Below, one piece after another: positions 20,812 to 31,023 of a DNA stretch of 44,764 bases. Under the pieces are notes generated by a model. It ran no database searches, was not told the origin of the DNA, and saw only the letters and a list, made by a program, of their open reading frames with translations. The DNA is from Nymphaea colorata. Lineage: Eukaryota > Streptophyta > Magnoliopsida > Nymphaeales > Nymphaeaceae. Position numbers and translations under genes: made by a program. Within the stretch, counting starts at the first letter, position 1. Each line of letters starts with the position of its first letter. The stretch spans positions 1 to 44,764 of the forward strand of contig NW_022204751.1 of NCBI RefSeq assembly GCF_008831285.2. Direction: 5' to 3'.

Positions 20812-22182
20812 ATGGCCAAATCCAAGAAGAACTTGAACCCAAACGAACCAGTGCTCGAGGAAACCACCTCAGATCCACAAGAGAGGCCACAACGGGTAAC
20901 CTCTATGGAGATACCAGAACAAACTATTGGCCGAATTGGGAACCTCGAAAGAGAATTAATCCAGTTACAGAGGGATATTGACAAAATAGAGAACCATCGT
21001 AGGATAGGCAGTTTCTCGACCTCCAAAAAGAGATGGCAGAAATTAGGAAGGACCACCAAAAAGACATGGAAGAATTTAGAAACATGTTCAGGGTCCTAAC
21101 CTCAAATCAACAAGGGGGTGAAAGGGCCACTCAGGGCCCGACTAAAGGACGCCATAAGGGCAAAGGGTTGCTAATTCAACCAAATTATCAAACCGACACT
21201 GAGATAGACCCCAACAACATCTAACAAGCTGGAACGAGCACATAAGGAGCTCGAAGGAACACCATGGGTCCCCCACCAGATAGGCATCAACAGGATGCTT
21301 ATGGAGACAGAACTTCCCGCGCCCAACTTTTCACCAATAGTAGTCAGAATGGTACCTACTTTGATTCTGAAGGGGAGCAAGACGAGTCCCCCGCTCGTCA
21401 AAGGAGAGGCCAAAGATTCATACCTCAGCAGGAAGAGGGACAGACTCCATCAATCCGATATGAGTTCCCTAAATTCAATGGGGAACACCTGCAAGAGTGG
21501 TTATTCATGGCAGAACGGTACTTTCTTTGTCACCACATCCCAGAAGAAGAGTGGATAGAGATAGCCACGGCCAACATGACTGGAGAGGCCACAACTCACT
21601 ATTTGTGGTTCGATCATAATACGGCCGACCCAACTTGGGACAAGTACAAGGCCAGTCTTCAACTACAGTTTGGAGACTCCACGTTTATTGATTATGATGA
21701 GGATTTAAAGAATTTAGTCCAGACTACTACCGTGTTGGCCTACAAGAGGCAATTTGAGCGCCTTGCTAGCATGGTCAGATGGCCTGAAAAAGCCCTCATC
21801 GGCGCTTTTAAAGGAGGCCTTCGCAGTGATATCAAACGTGAAATGAAAATACACCGTTTTGAGAAACTGGAGGAGTGTATAGCCAGGGCCAGGCTATACG
21901 AAGAAAGGACTGAAGAAAGAAGAGCCGAAAAGAAGGCTCATAAGTTTGATAAACAGAGGAAGACAAACTCCTATTCCTCTGCTTCTCGAAACAACAAGAG
22001 GGAGTTAGCTCCCTACAAAAGAGGGAGTGATCATAGGCCCCAAACAAGGGCAGGGCCGAAAACCACCAATACGCTACCTCACACCCCAGCAAATCGAAGA
22101 GTACAGGCGCAAAGGCCTGTGTTATAGGTGTTAAGGCAAATGGGACAAGTACCACAAATGTCCATCGTACTTCCGAGTACAA
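20812..22182 (+). pseudogene. Chromovirus gag, element B (frameshifted)
   Basis: Capsid/nucleocapsid protein of the retrotransposon. The start is taken at ATG 20812 (MAKSKKNLNPNEP). A likely coiled-coil (IGRIGNLERELIQLQRDIDKIENH) is followed near 21005-21030 by a frameshift; the reading continues in the third frame from 21033, crosses stops at 21222 and 21243, and is open at 21264-22127. That part holds the retrotransposon gag core (YEFPKFNGEHLQEWLFMAERYF onward, about 21460-21900), ending in an Arg/Lys/Glu-rich tail. A second frameshift near 22030-22060 returns to frame 1, where the zinc knuckle CYRC-x7-HKC lies (about 22117-22165), with a TAA in place of its fifth residue. Family and order are clear; the product cannot be made intact. 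Confidence 0.85.
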
Positions 22183-25100
22183 GTGATCAGTGATGTGGAA
22201 ACCAGTTCTTGTACAGATAGTGATACATCGACTAGTGCGTCATATGATTCTAGCTCGTCCTCGTCTAAAGAGGAGGTTATTCAAAAGAGAAAGCCAAAGC
22301 AAACAGAGAAGAAGAAAGAGAGTCGTAAGGAAGAGACTCCTGTTAAAGAGGAAAAGCCTACAGAGGCTGAGTCTCTTCACTCTATGCAAGACCCTAACAA
22401 GCCCAACTCATTTCGGGTGTTTGGGAGGATAAACGGGAAAAAGGTGTTAATCTTGCTTGACAATGGGGCGACAAGAAACTTCCTAACTGAGGAAGCTGCA
22501 AAGAAGTGTAATATCTCCCTACAGTCCAGTAAACCCCAAACTATAATCGTGGGAGGGGGTCTTAGGCTAAAATGCCTCAGCGAAGGGAAAGACATGGAGG
22601 TTGTAATAGAAAAGAAGCCCTTCAAGATCGACTTCTTAGTCATTCCTTTGGACGGAGTTGATCTAATTCTCAGTATGCCCTGGTTCTTTACATTGGCCTT
22701 TATATCATGGGATGTGAAGAACTTCAGCATGACCTTCACACCCGACGGTGATATAGAGTCGATGACTCTACAAGGACTGACGAGCATCACTCGTCCCAAG
22801 GCTGCGTTGCGAGCTATTGCTATAGAGCAGCCTGCGTGTTGGGTAATGGCACTAGCCACAGACGTGCCAGAAAAGGAAGAACACAAGGAAGTTGTGCCAG
22901 AGCGGATACAGGCGGTGTTAGACAGATTTAAGGACATCTTCGAGGAGCCTAAGGGCCTTCCTCCAGAGAGATCCTATGACCATAGGATCATAATGACTCA
23001 AGGGGCCGAACCGGTGAATGGTCACCCCTACCAGTATGGGTACAACCAGAAGGATGAGATCGAGCGTCTAGTTAAAGATTTGTTAGAGAGTGGCATCGTG
23101 CAGCCTAGCAGTAGTCCTTTTTCTTCTCCGGTCTTGCTAGTGAAGAAGAAGGACAATACATGGTGCTTTTGTGTAGACTATCGCGCCTTAAATGAAGCCA
23201 CCGTGAAAGACAGGCACCCCATACCAGTCATCGATGAATTGTTAGATGAGTTAACCGGAGCTACAATATTCTCCGAAATTGATCTTCGGGCCGGCTATCA
23301 TCAAATCCGAATGTACGGAGATGATGTCCCCAAGACGGCATTCAGAATGTATGACGGTCACTATGAGTTTCTCGTCATGCCCTTTGGTCTCACCAACGCA
23401 CCCGCCACTTTTTAGAGGTGTATGAACGATGTCTTCCGTCTGTACCTCCGTGATTTCATTTTGGTCTTATTCGATGATATTTTAATCTATAGCCAATCTG
23501 AGGAACTGCATGAGAAACACCTCTCCATTGCTCTTCAAGTACTGAGCGATAACCAACTCTACGCAAAGAAGTCCAAATGCAGCTTTGGACAACCTTCTAT
23601 TGGTTATCTAGGGCACATCGTGTGCCAACAGGGGGTTCGGGCAGACCCCAAAAAACTAGAAGCCATGCAGAAATGGCCTCTGCCGAAGGACCTGAAAGGA
23701 CTACGAGGATTTCTTGGCCTCACAGGTTATTACAGAAGATTCATCCACGGTTACGGATTAATAGCTCAACCCTTAACCTAGATGTTAAAAAAGGGAGCCT
23801 TTCAGTGGTTGGATAAGGCAAGGGCAGCCTTTGAAAAACTCAAATCAGCCCTTATGTCTGCGCCAGTACTCACACTTCTGGATTTCGACAAGCAGTTCAC
23901 CATTAAAACCGATGCTTGTGATGTTGGAATCGGGGCCGTTCTCAGCCAAGAAGGCTACCCGATCACTTATATGTCTAAGGCCCTTACCAACAGGGCAAAA
24001 CCTCTCTCCACCTACGAGAAGGAATTACTAGCGATTGTGTTGGTAGTAGAGAAATGGCGGCCCTACCTTATAGGGCGCAGATTCGTGGTAAAGTCGGACC
24101 AAAACTCTTTGAAGTACATGCTTAAGCAAAGAGTATCCACACCCACCCAACAATGTTGGCTGGCAAAGCTGCTTGGATACGATTTCAAAATTAAGTATAA
24201 AAAAGGTCCGGAAAACACAGCGGCGGATTCCCTTTCCTGCTTGACCGAGCAATTTATGAACTTATCAGCAGTGGAAACGGATATATGGGAAAGGTTGGGG
24301 AGCGAACAACAGGCCGACTAATCTTTAAAGCTTCTTAAAGCATCATTCGAATTGAATCCCAGTTCCATTCCCTTATACACGGTGAGAGGGAACATTCTCT
24401 TTAGGAAGAACTGAGCAGTGGTTTCTTCCGATTCTGGGCTAAAGCAAGAACTCTTGCACCATTTTCATGACACCCCAGCCGCAAGTCATGAAGGGGTTGC
24501 GAAAACCCTGAGCCGCGTGAAAGCCCAATTCTGGTGGAGAGGCAAGAAGGCCGAGATACAACGGTATATTCGTGAATGTGTGGTGTGCCAACGGGAGAAG
24601 TACGAGGCTATAAGGCCTCCCGGGCATCTTATTCCTCTTCCCGTGCCTACCAAACCCTGGACAGATGTATCCATGGATTTCATTGACGCCATGCCTTGTT
24701 CAGAAGGTAAAGAAGTTGTTCTAGTGGTGGTCTATCGACTCACCAAATATAGTCACTTCGCTTCCTTACCTAGATCATACCAAGGGCCAATGGTGGCCGG
24801 CGTATACCAGGAATACATGGGAAAGCTCCATGGAATGCCACAGTCAGTCGTTTGCGATCGAGATTCCATCTTCTTAAGTGCATTCTGGTAGGAGTACATG
24901 AAAATGATGGGTACTACGCTTAACTTCAGCACAGCCCACCACCCGCAGACGGACGGGCAAAGTGAAATAGTTAACCGGTCTTTGGAGACGTACCTTAGGT
25001 GCTTCGCGGGAGAACGACCTAATACGTGGGTAAAATCCTTACCATGGGCAGAATGGTTGTATAACACTAGTCTACATTCTTCAACAGGCATGACCACTTA

Positions 25101-25917
25101 TGAGGGCGTGTATGGGTTTCCTCCTCCGACTATCCCCAGGTACGAAGGGGGCAGTTCTAACGATGACAACGTGGACAGTGAGTTGCGCACGAGGGAGGAA
25201 GTCCTCGATTCCCTCAAACAGAATATTATCAAGGCGCAAAACCGCATGAGGCAAATGTACAACAAGGGCAGGAAAGACCGAGAATTCGAAGTGGGCAATT
25301 ATGTCTGGCTGAAGAGATTACCTCTCAAGCAGAGGTCCTTAATGGGTCAGCCCTACTCAAAACTACTACCTCGGTACTACGGACGATTTCCTGCATTGCA
25401 AAAGGTAGGGAAGGCAGCCTACAGACTTGGCCTTCCCCAGGCAGCTATGGTGCATCTGGTATTCCACATCACAAGGCTAAAGCCTTACCATGGGGATGTA
25501 CCAACAATTATAGATCAGGTACCAGACCAATTGCCGACTCCTTACCGTATCATTAAGCATCATTACGTTCAACGTCAAGGAAGGACTAGGCATGAGGTAC
25601 TAGTGGAATGGGAGGGGCCTGATAGAGGTACTTCTTGGGAAGAGTTTGGGTTAGTAGCTCATCGCTTTCCCTCATCTAGCGCTCGAAGACAAGTGCATTG
25701 TAGAGAGGGGGAATCTGTTATGGACCATCCAGTAGGTCCGGACCCAGCAGGGACTGAGCGGGCCGAACCCAGTCGGCGTAAGAGTAAAGCCTCAAACTTA
25801 TGGGCTCAGTCACTTCAGCATATCAGGGAAGTTCCCAAGGAGGCTACAGAAGCACCAGAACCGGTTGCAGCGGGAGGAGCAGGAGGAGCAACTAGGTCCG
25901 AAGAGATGCTCAAATAG
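22183..25917 (+). pseudogene. Chromovirus pol, element B (full length, five internal stops)
   Basis: A single reading frame runs through aspartic protease, RT, RNase H, integrase and chromodomain with no frameshift, but it is stopped at 23413, 23779, 24319, 24412 and 24889 and ends at 25915. The protease active site reads LLDNGA (about 22456), where DSGA or DTGA is usual. RT includes [18 protein letters not shown] and a catalytic FDDILIY at about 23470, intact here unlike in element A. The integrase HHCC module is at about 24450-24600 and the DDE residues lie in SMDFID, CDRDS and GQSEIV. The chromodomain is around 25545-25680. At each internal stop element A keeps a sense codon (CAG, CAG, CAA, CGA, CAG), so all are C-to-T changes. 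The frame reaches about 200 bp into the 3' LTR. Gag is in the same frame just upstream. Confidence 0.92.
25702..25713 (+). other. Polypurine tract of element B
   Basis: AGAGAGGGGGAA immediately precedes the 3' LTR, which starts TGTTATGG at 25716. It corresponds to 16462-16475 of element A. Confidence 0.85.
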
Positions 25918-28061
25918 AATGTGTCTCAAGGTGTTCCTGAACTCGTTGTAGGGCTCACCGAGCTAGGCTTGTCAGAACCAAAGTAAGTCCGGTTTTCCCG
26001 AGCCCTTGAGGCATTCTAAGACCAAAGGTCTTAAACGAATGGCTAAGCCATCCAGGCTTAGCCCTTACACCAACCTGAAGTGCAGGCGGTTACCTGCACG
26101 AGGTCCCCGCCCTGGGCTCGCAAGGATCAGGGACTTTCAATTTCCTTTACGTGTTGGGCGCTAGGCCCGGTTTTGAATTTATGCCCTTTAGAATTTAGTT
26201 AACATTGGGATTTGAATAATGGACCTAAGCAAGGTGGGTTGTGCCTTGCGCATTGTTTAATTGGGACAGGTTAGAGAGTCAAGTTGGATTGTAAACTTGG
26301 CTCAAATAGATAGTGTATATAAGCTTTTGGATCTTTGTACAATGTATGCATTTTGAGTTAAGTTTAAGCCATTGGGCGTTTTTCCTCTCTCTCCTTTCAC
26401 GAGGTTTCTCCTTTCTCGTCTCCCACTTTGCTCTAGCTGAGAGCTTGGTGTCTTCTCCCTCCTCGTGTCCTCTACCTCCACGATGCCTCCTCCTCCAAAA
26501 GAACCTTGAAGAGCTACCGTCCCTTGGACCTACACGCAAATCTTCTCCCTTTCCTTGTGATTTCCCCCCTATTATTTAGGAAAGGAAATCAAGTCTTCTC
26601 CTTATCGCTAGCACCTTTCCTGGCGTCTTCTGTCTGAGTCCTCCATCTTGCCACATGGCAAGGATCCGGCGCCTCCACTTGGCATAACCAGCCAAGTCCC
26701 AACCCACCTAGCTAGGATCCCTCTTGCGCCGCCACCACACTTAGGCAACCCCTTCATTCTTGCCTTTGACCTCAGCCGCCACATCCTCACTTGCCTTAGA
26801 CGAATTAGGCAATATCTTGATGCCAGCTATTCCCATTTCTTTTCTAAGTCAAACCCTAGTTGACTCGAGCCTACCTCGAGTGACCCATCTTGACCTACTT
26901 GACCCGGACCCACTGAGCTCGGTTCACTAGTTAGCCACCTCTTAGTCGACCCTCTACCCACATTTGGTCAACTGTGACCACTCACCCTCGAGCATAGGCT
27001 TGTCCTAAACTATCCCGGATAGACCGACCTTGTAGTTAGGCAACCTGATTCCGCACCTAACACACGAGACCCCTTAGCCAACCTGAGCCTTGAGCCCATT
27101 TCGACTAGACCAGCCTACCTATAGAGCCCAGCCGGACCAAGCCAACCCCAGCCTTAGTTAGGTCTAGGCTTCACCGGTTACGTCCGGCCCTTTCCTCGGC
27201 CTTCTTTTCTCCAGTCGGCAACGTCCGACGCGCGCGGCCGGGCCGCATTCCGCAGGAAGGCAGGTAGGCGCTGTCGCTCCTCGGCAGCAGGCCCCTTCGG
27301 CACTCAAGGCGGCACTTCAGGCCGCGACACCGGCGCTTCCAGTGACAGGCGGTAGCCAGTCTTCGGCGCTAGGCAGCAAGCGGCTGCCAACTCCAGGGTC
27401 TCCCTCGCCGGCCCTCGTCACCCGTGCAGGCGCTTCGTGGAGGCTTTTCTCAGCTGGAATTCCTGAACCGTGAGCTGCATTACCCGGGGGCTGGTTCTCA
27501 CCCTGTGGTCCATATCCGGCTACGCCAAGGCTTCTCCTTGGCTGGTATTGGTTTCTTAACCCCCTTGTAGAATCGGGGAGGTTGTTTTTGATTTTGCCTT
27601 AGGTAGCATAATAGTTTATTTCTTTTCTGCTTTAGCCCGGCTTCGGCCTTGCTCCCTTCCATGGTACCTCGAGGGCACTGTGCCCGAGACACGACCGCAA
27701 GGAGCCAACCTACCTACTTGGGTTAGGGGCGTGGTTTGGCCGATAGTGAATGGTTTGCATGGTTTGTGAGTGAGCTGTGAGAGGTTTAATTACTTGTATC
27801 GCTCACGAATTGTAAAGCTTCACCACCCTCGTAGTAAGTTGTAGTAGGTTGCCCTTAGTTACGAATTTGGGAAAGGGTTACCCGCACTTGTATTTCAGTC
27901 CTATTGGGTTTGCGCCGGGGTCCTGTCCGGCTGGGTAGACTCTTGTAAATAATTTGTTTAGAATTTTTGGTTTTTAGAATAGGCCTCAAGAAGGTCCTGG
28001 GAAGGTAGGACGTCATTGGTTCAGACTTCTCTAGCCCAACCGGTGTTGGTCGGTCCTAACA
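25716..28061 (+). repeat. 3' LTR of element B, 2346 bp (internally deleted)
   Basis: Starts TGTTATGGACC and ends GGTCCTAACA, a clear TG...CA terminus with matching inverted ends. It is colinear with 16478-20193 except that about 1.37 kb is missing at about 26525-26545, with a few bases of apparent filler at the join. Between 26140 and 26370 I count roughly a dozen substitutions against the partner, so the two copies have been diverging for some time. The first 200 bp encode the end of pol. Confidence 0.93.
26316..26323 (+). promoter_or_regulatory. TATA box of the 3' LTR of element B
   Basis: TATATAAG at the position matching 17078-17085 in the partner LTR. If active it would drive transcription rightwards into element C. 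Confidence 0.6.
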
Positions 28062-28522
28062 AATACACAAGGGGGTGCGCGTGGGTTAGGGGCAATTCCC
28101 CTAGTGGGCGTATACGCTGCGTTCCACAACCGCGTAGAGTCACGCGGGGGTGAGCAAGTGAATGCTCATCGTCGAGTAGGGCGATGGTCGGCCGCTTTAC
28201 TTAATGACATATAGTCGTCAACTGGCTTTGGCTGGGGACTTCCTCCCACGGGAAGTGTACCCCCACCTAGATTTCGTTTGGATGTAGATAGGCACTGAAG
28301 GAATGGCGAAGTTCTGACAGGGCCTCATGGCCATGGTTTGCCGATGGACGACAATGGGATAAACCTGGGTGATGGTGTGCCAAGTGCTTAGCACTCCTAG
28401 TCTAGTCCACAGTACCGAAGAAAAGATGAATGCTTCCGCTAGCTTAAGAGAGAGACGGCTGGCCGAAGGCTTTGGGGAACGCCTCCGGCGCCGCGCGGGC
28501 TGGAGAAACTCGGCCCGTGACA
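28062..28522 (+). repeat. 5' LTR of element C, 3' part only
   Basis: Direct repeat of 29341-29746 and extends 55-60 bp beyond the end of that copy to the terminus GTGACA. About 248 bp of its left part are missing where element B begins. Confidence 0.85.
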
Positions 28523-28524
28523 AG

Positions 28525-28536
28525 TGGTATCAGAGG
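28525..28536 (+). other. Primer-binding site of element C
   Basis: TGGTATCAGAGG, two bases after the LTR end at 28522, matches the iMet-type primer site except at its last base. Confidence 0.82.
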
Positions 28537-29080
28537 AGACGATTTCTTGAAGGGAACTTGAAAGAAAAATGTTGGCTTGTTTGGTGCCCTAAGGGTTCGG
28601 GCATGTTCGTCAGACACTGGTTCAGGTGACCACGTTGGTGTTGGCCAGATGGAGATCACACGTTCCGAAGATGGTGTCTGGGCGTCAGGAGTAGAAGGGC
28701 CAAGAGAGCCGCTCGCTGAGACAGATAGGGTGAGACCCGACGTGGAAAAGGATTGTCTAGGAGGGCAAGTGCCCTTAGTGTTGACATGTCTCGAGGAAGG
28801 AGCATGTGCACAGGTTGGCAACACAACTTGGAAGTTTGAAACTTAGTGGTCGTCGGAGATGTTCCAGACTTTACTTAGGAAAAGTGCAAATAGTGATAGA
28901 AAAGTGGGATGATGCTAAGGAATGGACTAGAAGCAAAACACCCGATAAGGCAGCTAGCCGCGACGTGACGGGTGTGTCAACCAGACGAACGGATGAAGGC
29001 TGAGTTCAAGAGAAATCAAGGGAATGGTTGCTGAACTTCTCTCGCTTGGGGCAAAGTCACTGAGGTCAGTGACAATTTTG
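28537..29080 (+). other. Internal non-coding region of element C
   Basis: GC-richer than the flanks; short frames (such as 28577-28846) show no retroelement domain. It is what remains between the primer site and the polypurine tract, either an internal deletion derivative or a naturally coding-free element. Confidence 0.6.
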
Positions 29081-29092
29081 GCGGTGGGAGAG
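29081..29092 (+). other. Polypurine tract of element C
   Basis: GCGGTGGGAGAG sits directly before TGTTGCCGG, which defines the start of the 3' LTR at 29093. Confidence 0.78.
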
Positions 29093-29746
29093 TGTTGCCG
29101 GTCGACTGTGTTTGGCCCGGCCAAGCCAGTAAAAGGTGATGCTGCTTGGCCAGCTTAGGCACAGCTTGGGAAGCATGTGGGATCAAATGGTTGCCGAGTC
29201 AAGCAGAAAACAATGCACGTGGAATGTGCAACGCGGTGGTGCAGTGACAAGGTGTTTAAATGCATCAAGATCAGTGGTCCCTTTGGAAGTGCAAGTACGT
29301 CGTTGGGGAATCCAGTGGGTTCCCTACGTGTAGTGTTTGGATACATAAGGGGGTGCACGTGGGTTAGGGGCAATTCCCCCAGTGGGCGCATACGCTGCGT
29401 TCCACAACCGCGTAGAGTCACGCGGGGGTGAGCAAGTGAATGCTCATCGTCGAGTAGGGCGATGGTCGGCCGCTTTACTTAATGACATATAGTCGTCAAT
29501 TGGATTCGGTTGGGGACTTCCTCCCAAGGGAAGTTTACCCCCACCCAGATTTCGTTTGGATGTAGATAGGCACTGGAGGAATGGCGAAGTTTTGACAGGG
29601 CCTCATGGCCACGGCTTGCCGATGGCCGACAATGGGATAAACCTGGGTGATGGTGTGCCGAGTGCTTAGCACTTCTCGTCTAGTCCACAGTCCCGAAGAA
29701 AAGATGAATGCTTCCGCTAGCTTAAGAGAGAGACGGCTGGCTGAGG
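29093..29746 (+). repeat. 3' LTR of element C, truncated at its right end
   Basis: Starts TGTTGCCGG. From 29341 it parallels the 5' LTR and stops matching at about 29746, some 60 bp before the expected GTGACA end. About 60 bp of unassigned sequence (29747-29807) joins it to the copia leader. Confidence 0.85.
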
Positions 29747-29807
29747 TCAATGGAGAAGTGAATGGTTTGCATGGAGGAGGCAGATGAGCATAATCGAGGC
29801 CACGAGG

Positions 29808-30345
29808 GGGTTTCATGCTCTTTTTTTTTTGTGGTGAGCAAGTGAAAGCCACCAAGGCCTTCACCGAAGAGTGTGCTGCATCTTGTCTTCACCGAGGAGT
29901 GGGCTGTTTCACCGATGAGTGTGCTGCTCCTTTTAGTGTTTGAACAAGGGTCTGGCACCGAGTGTGTTGTTTCCTGCCTTCACTGAGGCACGTGCCTTCC
30001 TTTTGGAGTGTGTTGTTCCCTGCCTTCACTAAGGCACGTGCCTCCTTTTTTGTCTAAGGAAGGCCACGCTCTTTCCAACCTTCACCGAGGAGCACGCTGT
30101 TGACTTCTTTTTCTGTCTCTCAACAAGGGAAGGTCATGCTGTTTCCAAACCTCACCAAGAGGGGCGCTGTTTCCTTTTGTGTTCACCTATTCACCGAGGA
30201 GCATGCTTACAAGGGAGTGCCACTGAGGCCTATCTGCCCCTTCAGTCGTCCCATCCGCCTCCTCAGTTTCCTTTTTTGTTTATCAGACTCAAATCGTATT
30301 GATTATGCTCATCGGCTGTTGATTGAACGAGGGAGAAATTTCTAG
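29808..30345 (+). repeat. Copia leader, right copy of the 0.54-kb direct repeat
   Basis: Near identical to 13045-13580. It runs without a break into the copia gag start at 30352, so this copy keeps the original junction. It contains the same degenerate TTCACCGAGGAG minisatellite. Confidence 0.88.
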
Positions 30346-30351
30346 TATAAT

Positions 30352-31023
30352 ATGGCTGCATTGTCCTCTTCTAACGCTCCTCGCACTCCTACTCCACCAG
30401 GTACACAATGGAATGCTTTCTCAAGTTTGGTTTCAGTCAAGCTTGATCGATCAAATTACCTTCTTTGGCGTTCTCAAATTGAAACTGTTATGAAAAGTTT
30501 AAATTTGATCAAATATGTTAATGGAAAATGTTCTGCTCCACCTGAATTTCTTGATGAAGCACACACACAAGAGAATACTGGTTATGATTTATGGTATCAT
30601 GAAGACCATCTTGCAGTAAGTTGGATCAAAGTCACTGTGACTAAACCAGTCATGTCACAACTGGTTCGTGTTGGCACGGCTATAGATGCTTGGTGCATCC
30701 TTGAAAAACAGTATGCCTCACAAAATAATCTTCGTATTATTCAGTTGAAAAGAGAATTACAAAACATAAAAAAGGGAGGAATGTCTATGACTGAATACCT
30801 TCAACATATTAGTTTCTTACATGATTCTCTTAGCAGAGTGCAACACTTTGTCTCAGATACAGACCTTGTTCTCTATACCTTGAATGGACTGAATTCTAAA
30901 TATGAATCTTTTATTACCACGGTTACTGCATTCAAAGATCTGCCTTCGTGGTCTGAATTATGTGATATGTTAATTACTCAAGAGCGACGACTTGGAATCC
31001 TTTCTTCATCCAACATGGCTTAG
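30352..31023 (+). CDS. Ty1/copia gag (N-terminal frame, 223 codons)
   Basis: Capsid-type protein of a plant copia element. The ATG at 30352 follows the leader by a few bases and is taken as native. The sequence begins with a Ser/Pro-rich stretch, then NAFSSLVSVKLDRSNYLLWRSQIE (the start of the plant copia gag fold), then WIKVTVTKPVMSQLV, ASQNNLRIIQLKRELQNIKKGGMSMTEYLQHI and LGILSSSNMA near the end. The frame closes with TAG at 31021 in the context ATG GCT TAG GTT GAA; a Q codon (CAG) is the likely ancestor, so this is a premature stop before the Gly-rich and zinc-knuckle part. It is the only complete-looking copia domain in the window. The equivalent part of the other two copies lies outside the window. 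Confidence 0.88.
   Translation: MAALSSSNAPRTPTPPGTQWNAFSSLVSVKLDRSNYLLWRSQIETVMKSLNLIKYVNGKCSAPPEFLDEAHTQENTGYDLWYHEDHLAVSWIKVTVTKPVMSQLVRVGTAIDAWCILEKQYASQNNLRIIQLKRELQNIKKGGMSMTEYLQHISFLHDSLSRVQHFVSDTDLVLYTLNGLNSKYESFITTVTAFKDLPSWSELCDMLITQERRLGILSSSNMA

Larger units (their letters stand above)
20194..25715 (+). mobile_element. Ty3/gypsy chromovirus element B, internal region
   Basis: The internal part is bounded by the LTRs 16478-20193 and 25716-28061, in the order primer site, ~0.6 kb leader, gag, protease, RT, RNase H, integrase, chromodomain and polypurine tract. This order (integrase after RT/RNase H) is that of Ty3/gypsy. The gag zinc knuckle (CYRC...KWDKYHKC) and the GYGLIAQPL segment of pol are similar in type to plant chromoviruses such as the Reina/Galadriel-like groups; the exact lineage is not certain. 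The bases right of the 3' LTR are AATAC, and the uninterrupted site in element C's other LTR reads GATAC, a possible target site. The left flank is element A, so no target duplication can be checked. Confidence 0.93.
28062..29746 (+). mobile_element. Non-autonomous LTR retroelement C, truncated at both outer edges
   Basis: A 5' LTR part (28062-28522) and a 3' LTR part (29093-29746) flank only about 570 bp of internal sequence. The overlapping parts of the LTRs are near identical (28063 pairs with 29341). The left LTR ends GTGACA followed by TGGTATCAGAGG, a tRNA-iMet primer site, and the right LTR starts TGTTGCCGG after a polypurine tract. The full LTR would be about 708 bp (248 bp seen only on the right plus 460 bp seen on the left). 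The internal part has no gag, pol or other family motif, so it would depend on proteins from another element. Element B seems to have inserted into its 5' LTR. Confidence 0.85.

Noticed and set aside
28444-28824. 126-codon minus-strand frame across the primer site of element C
   Set aside because: It crosses the LTR boundary and primer site and has no recognisable domain.
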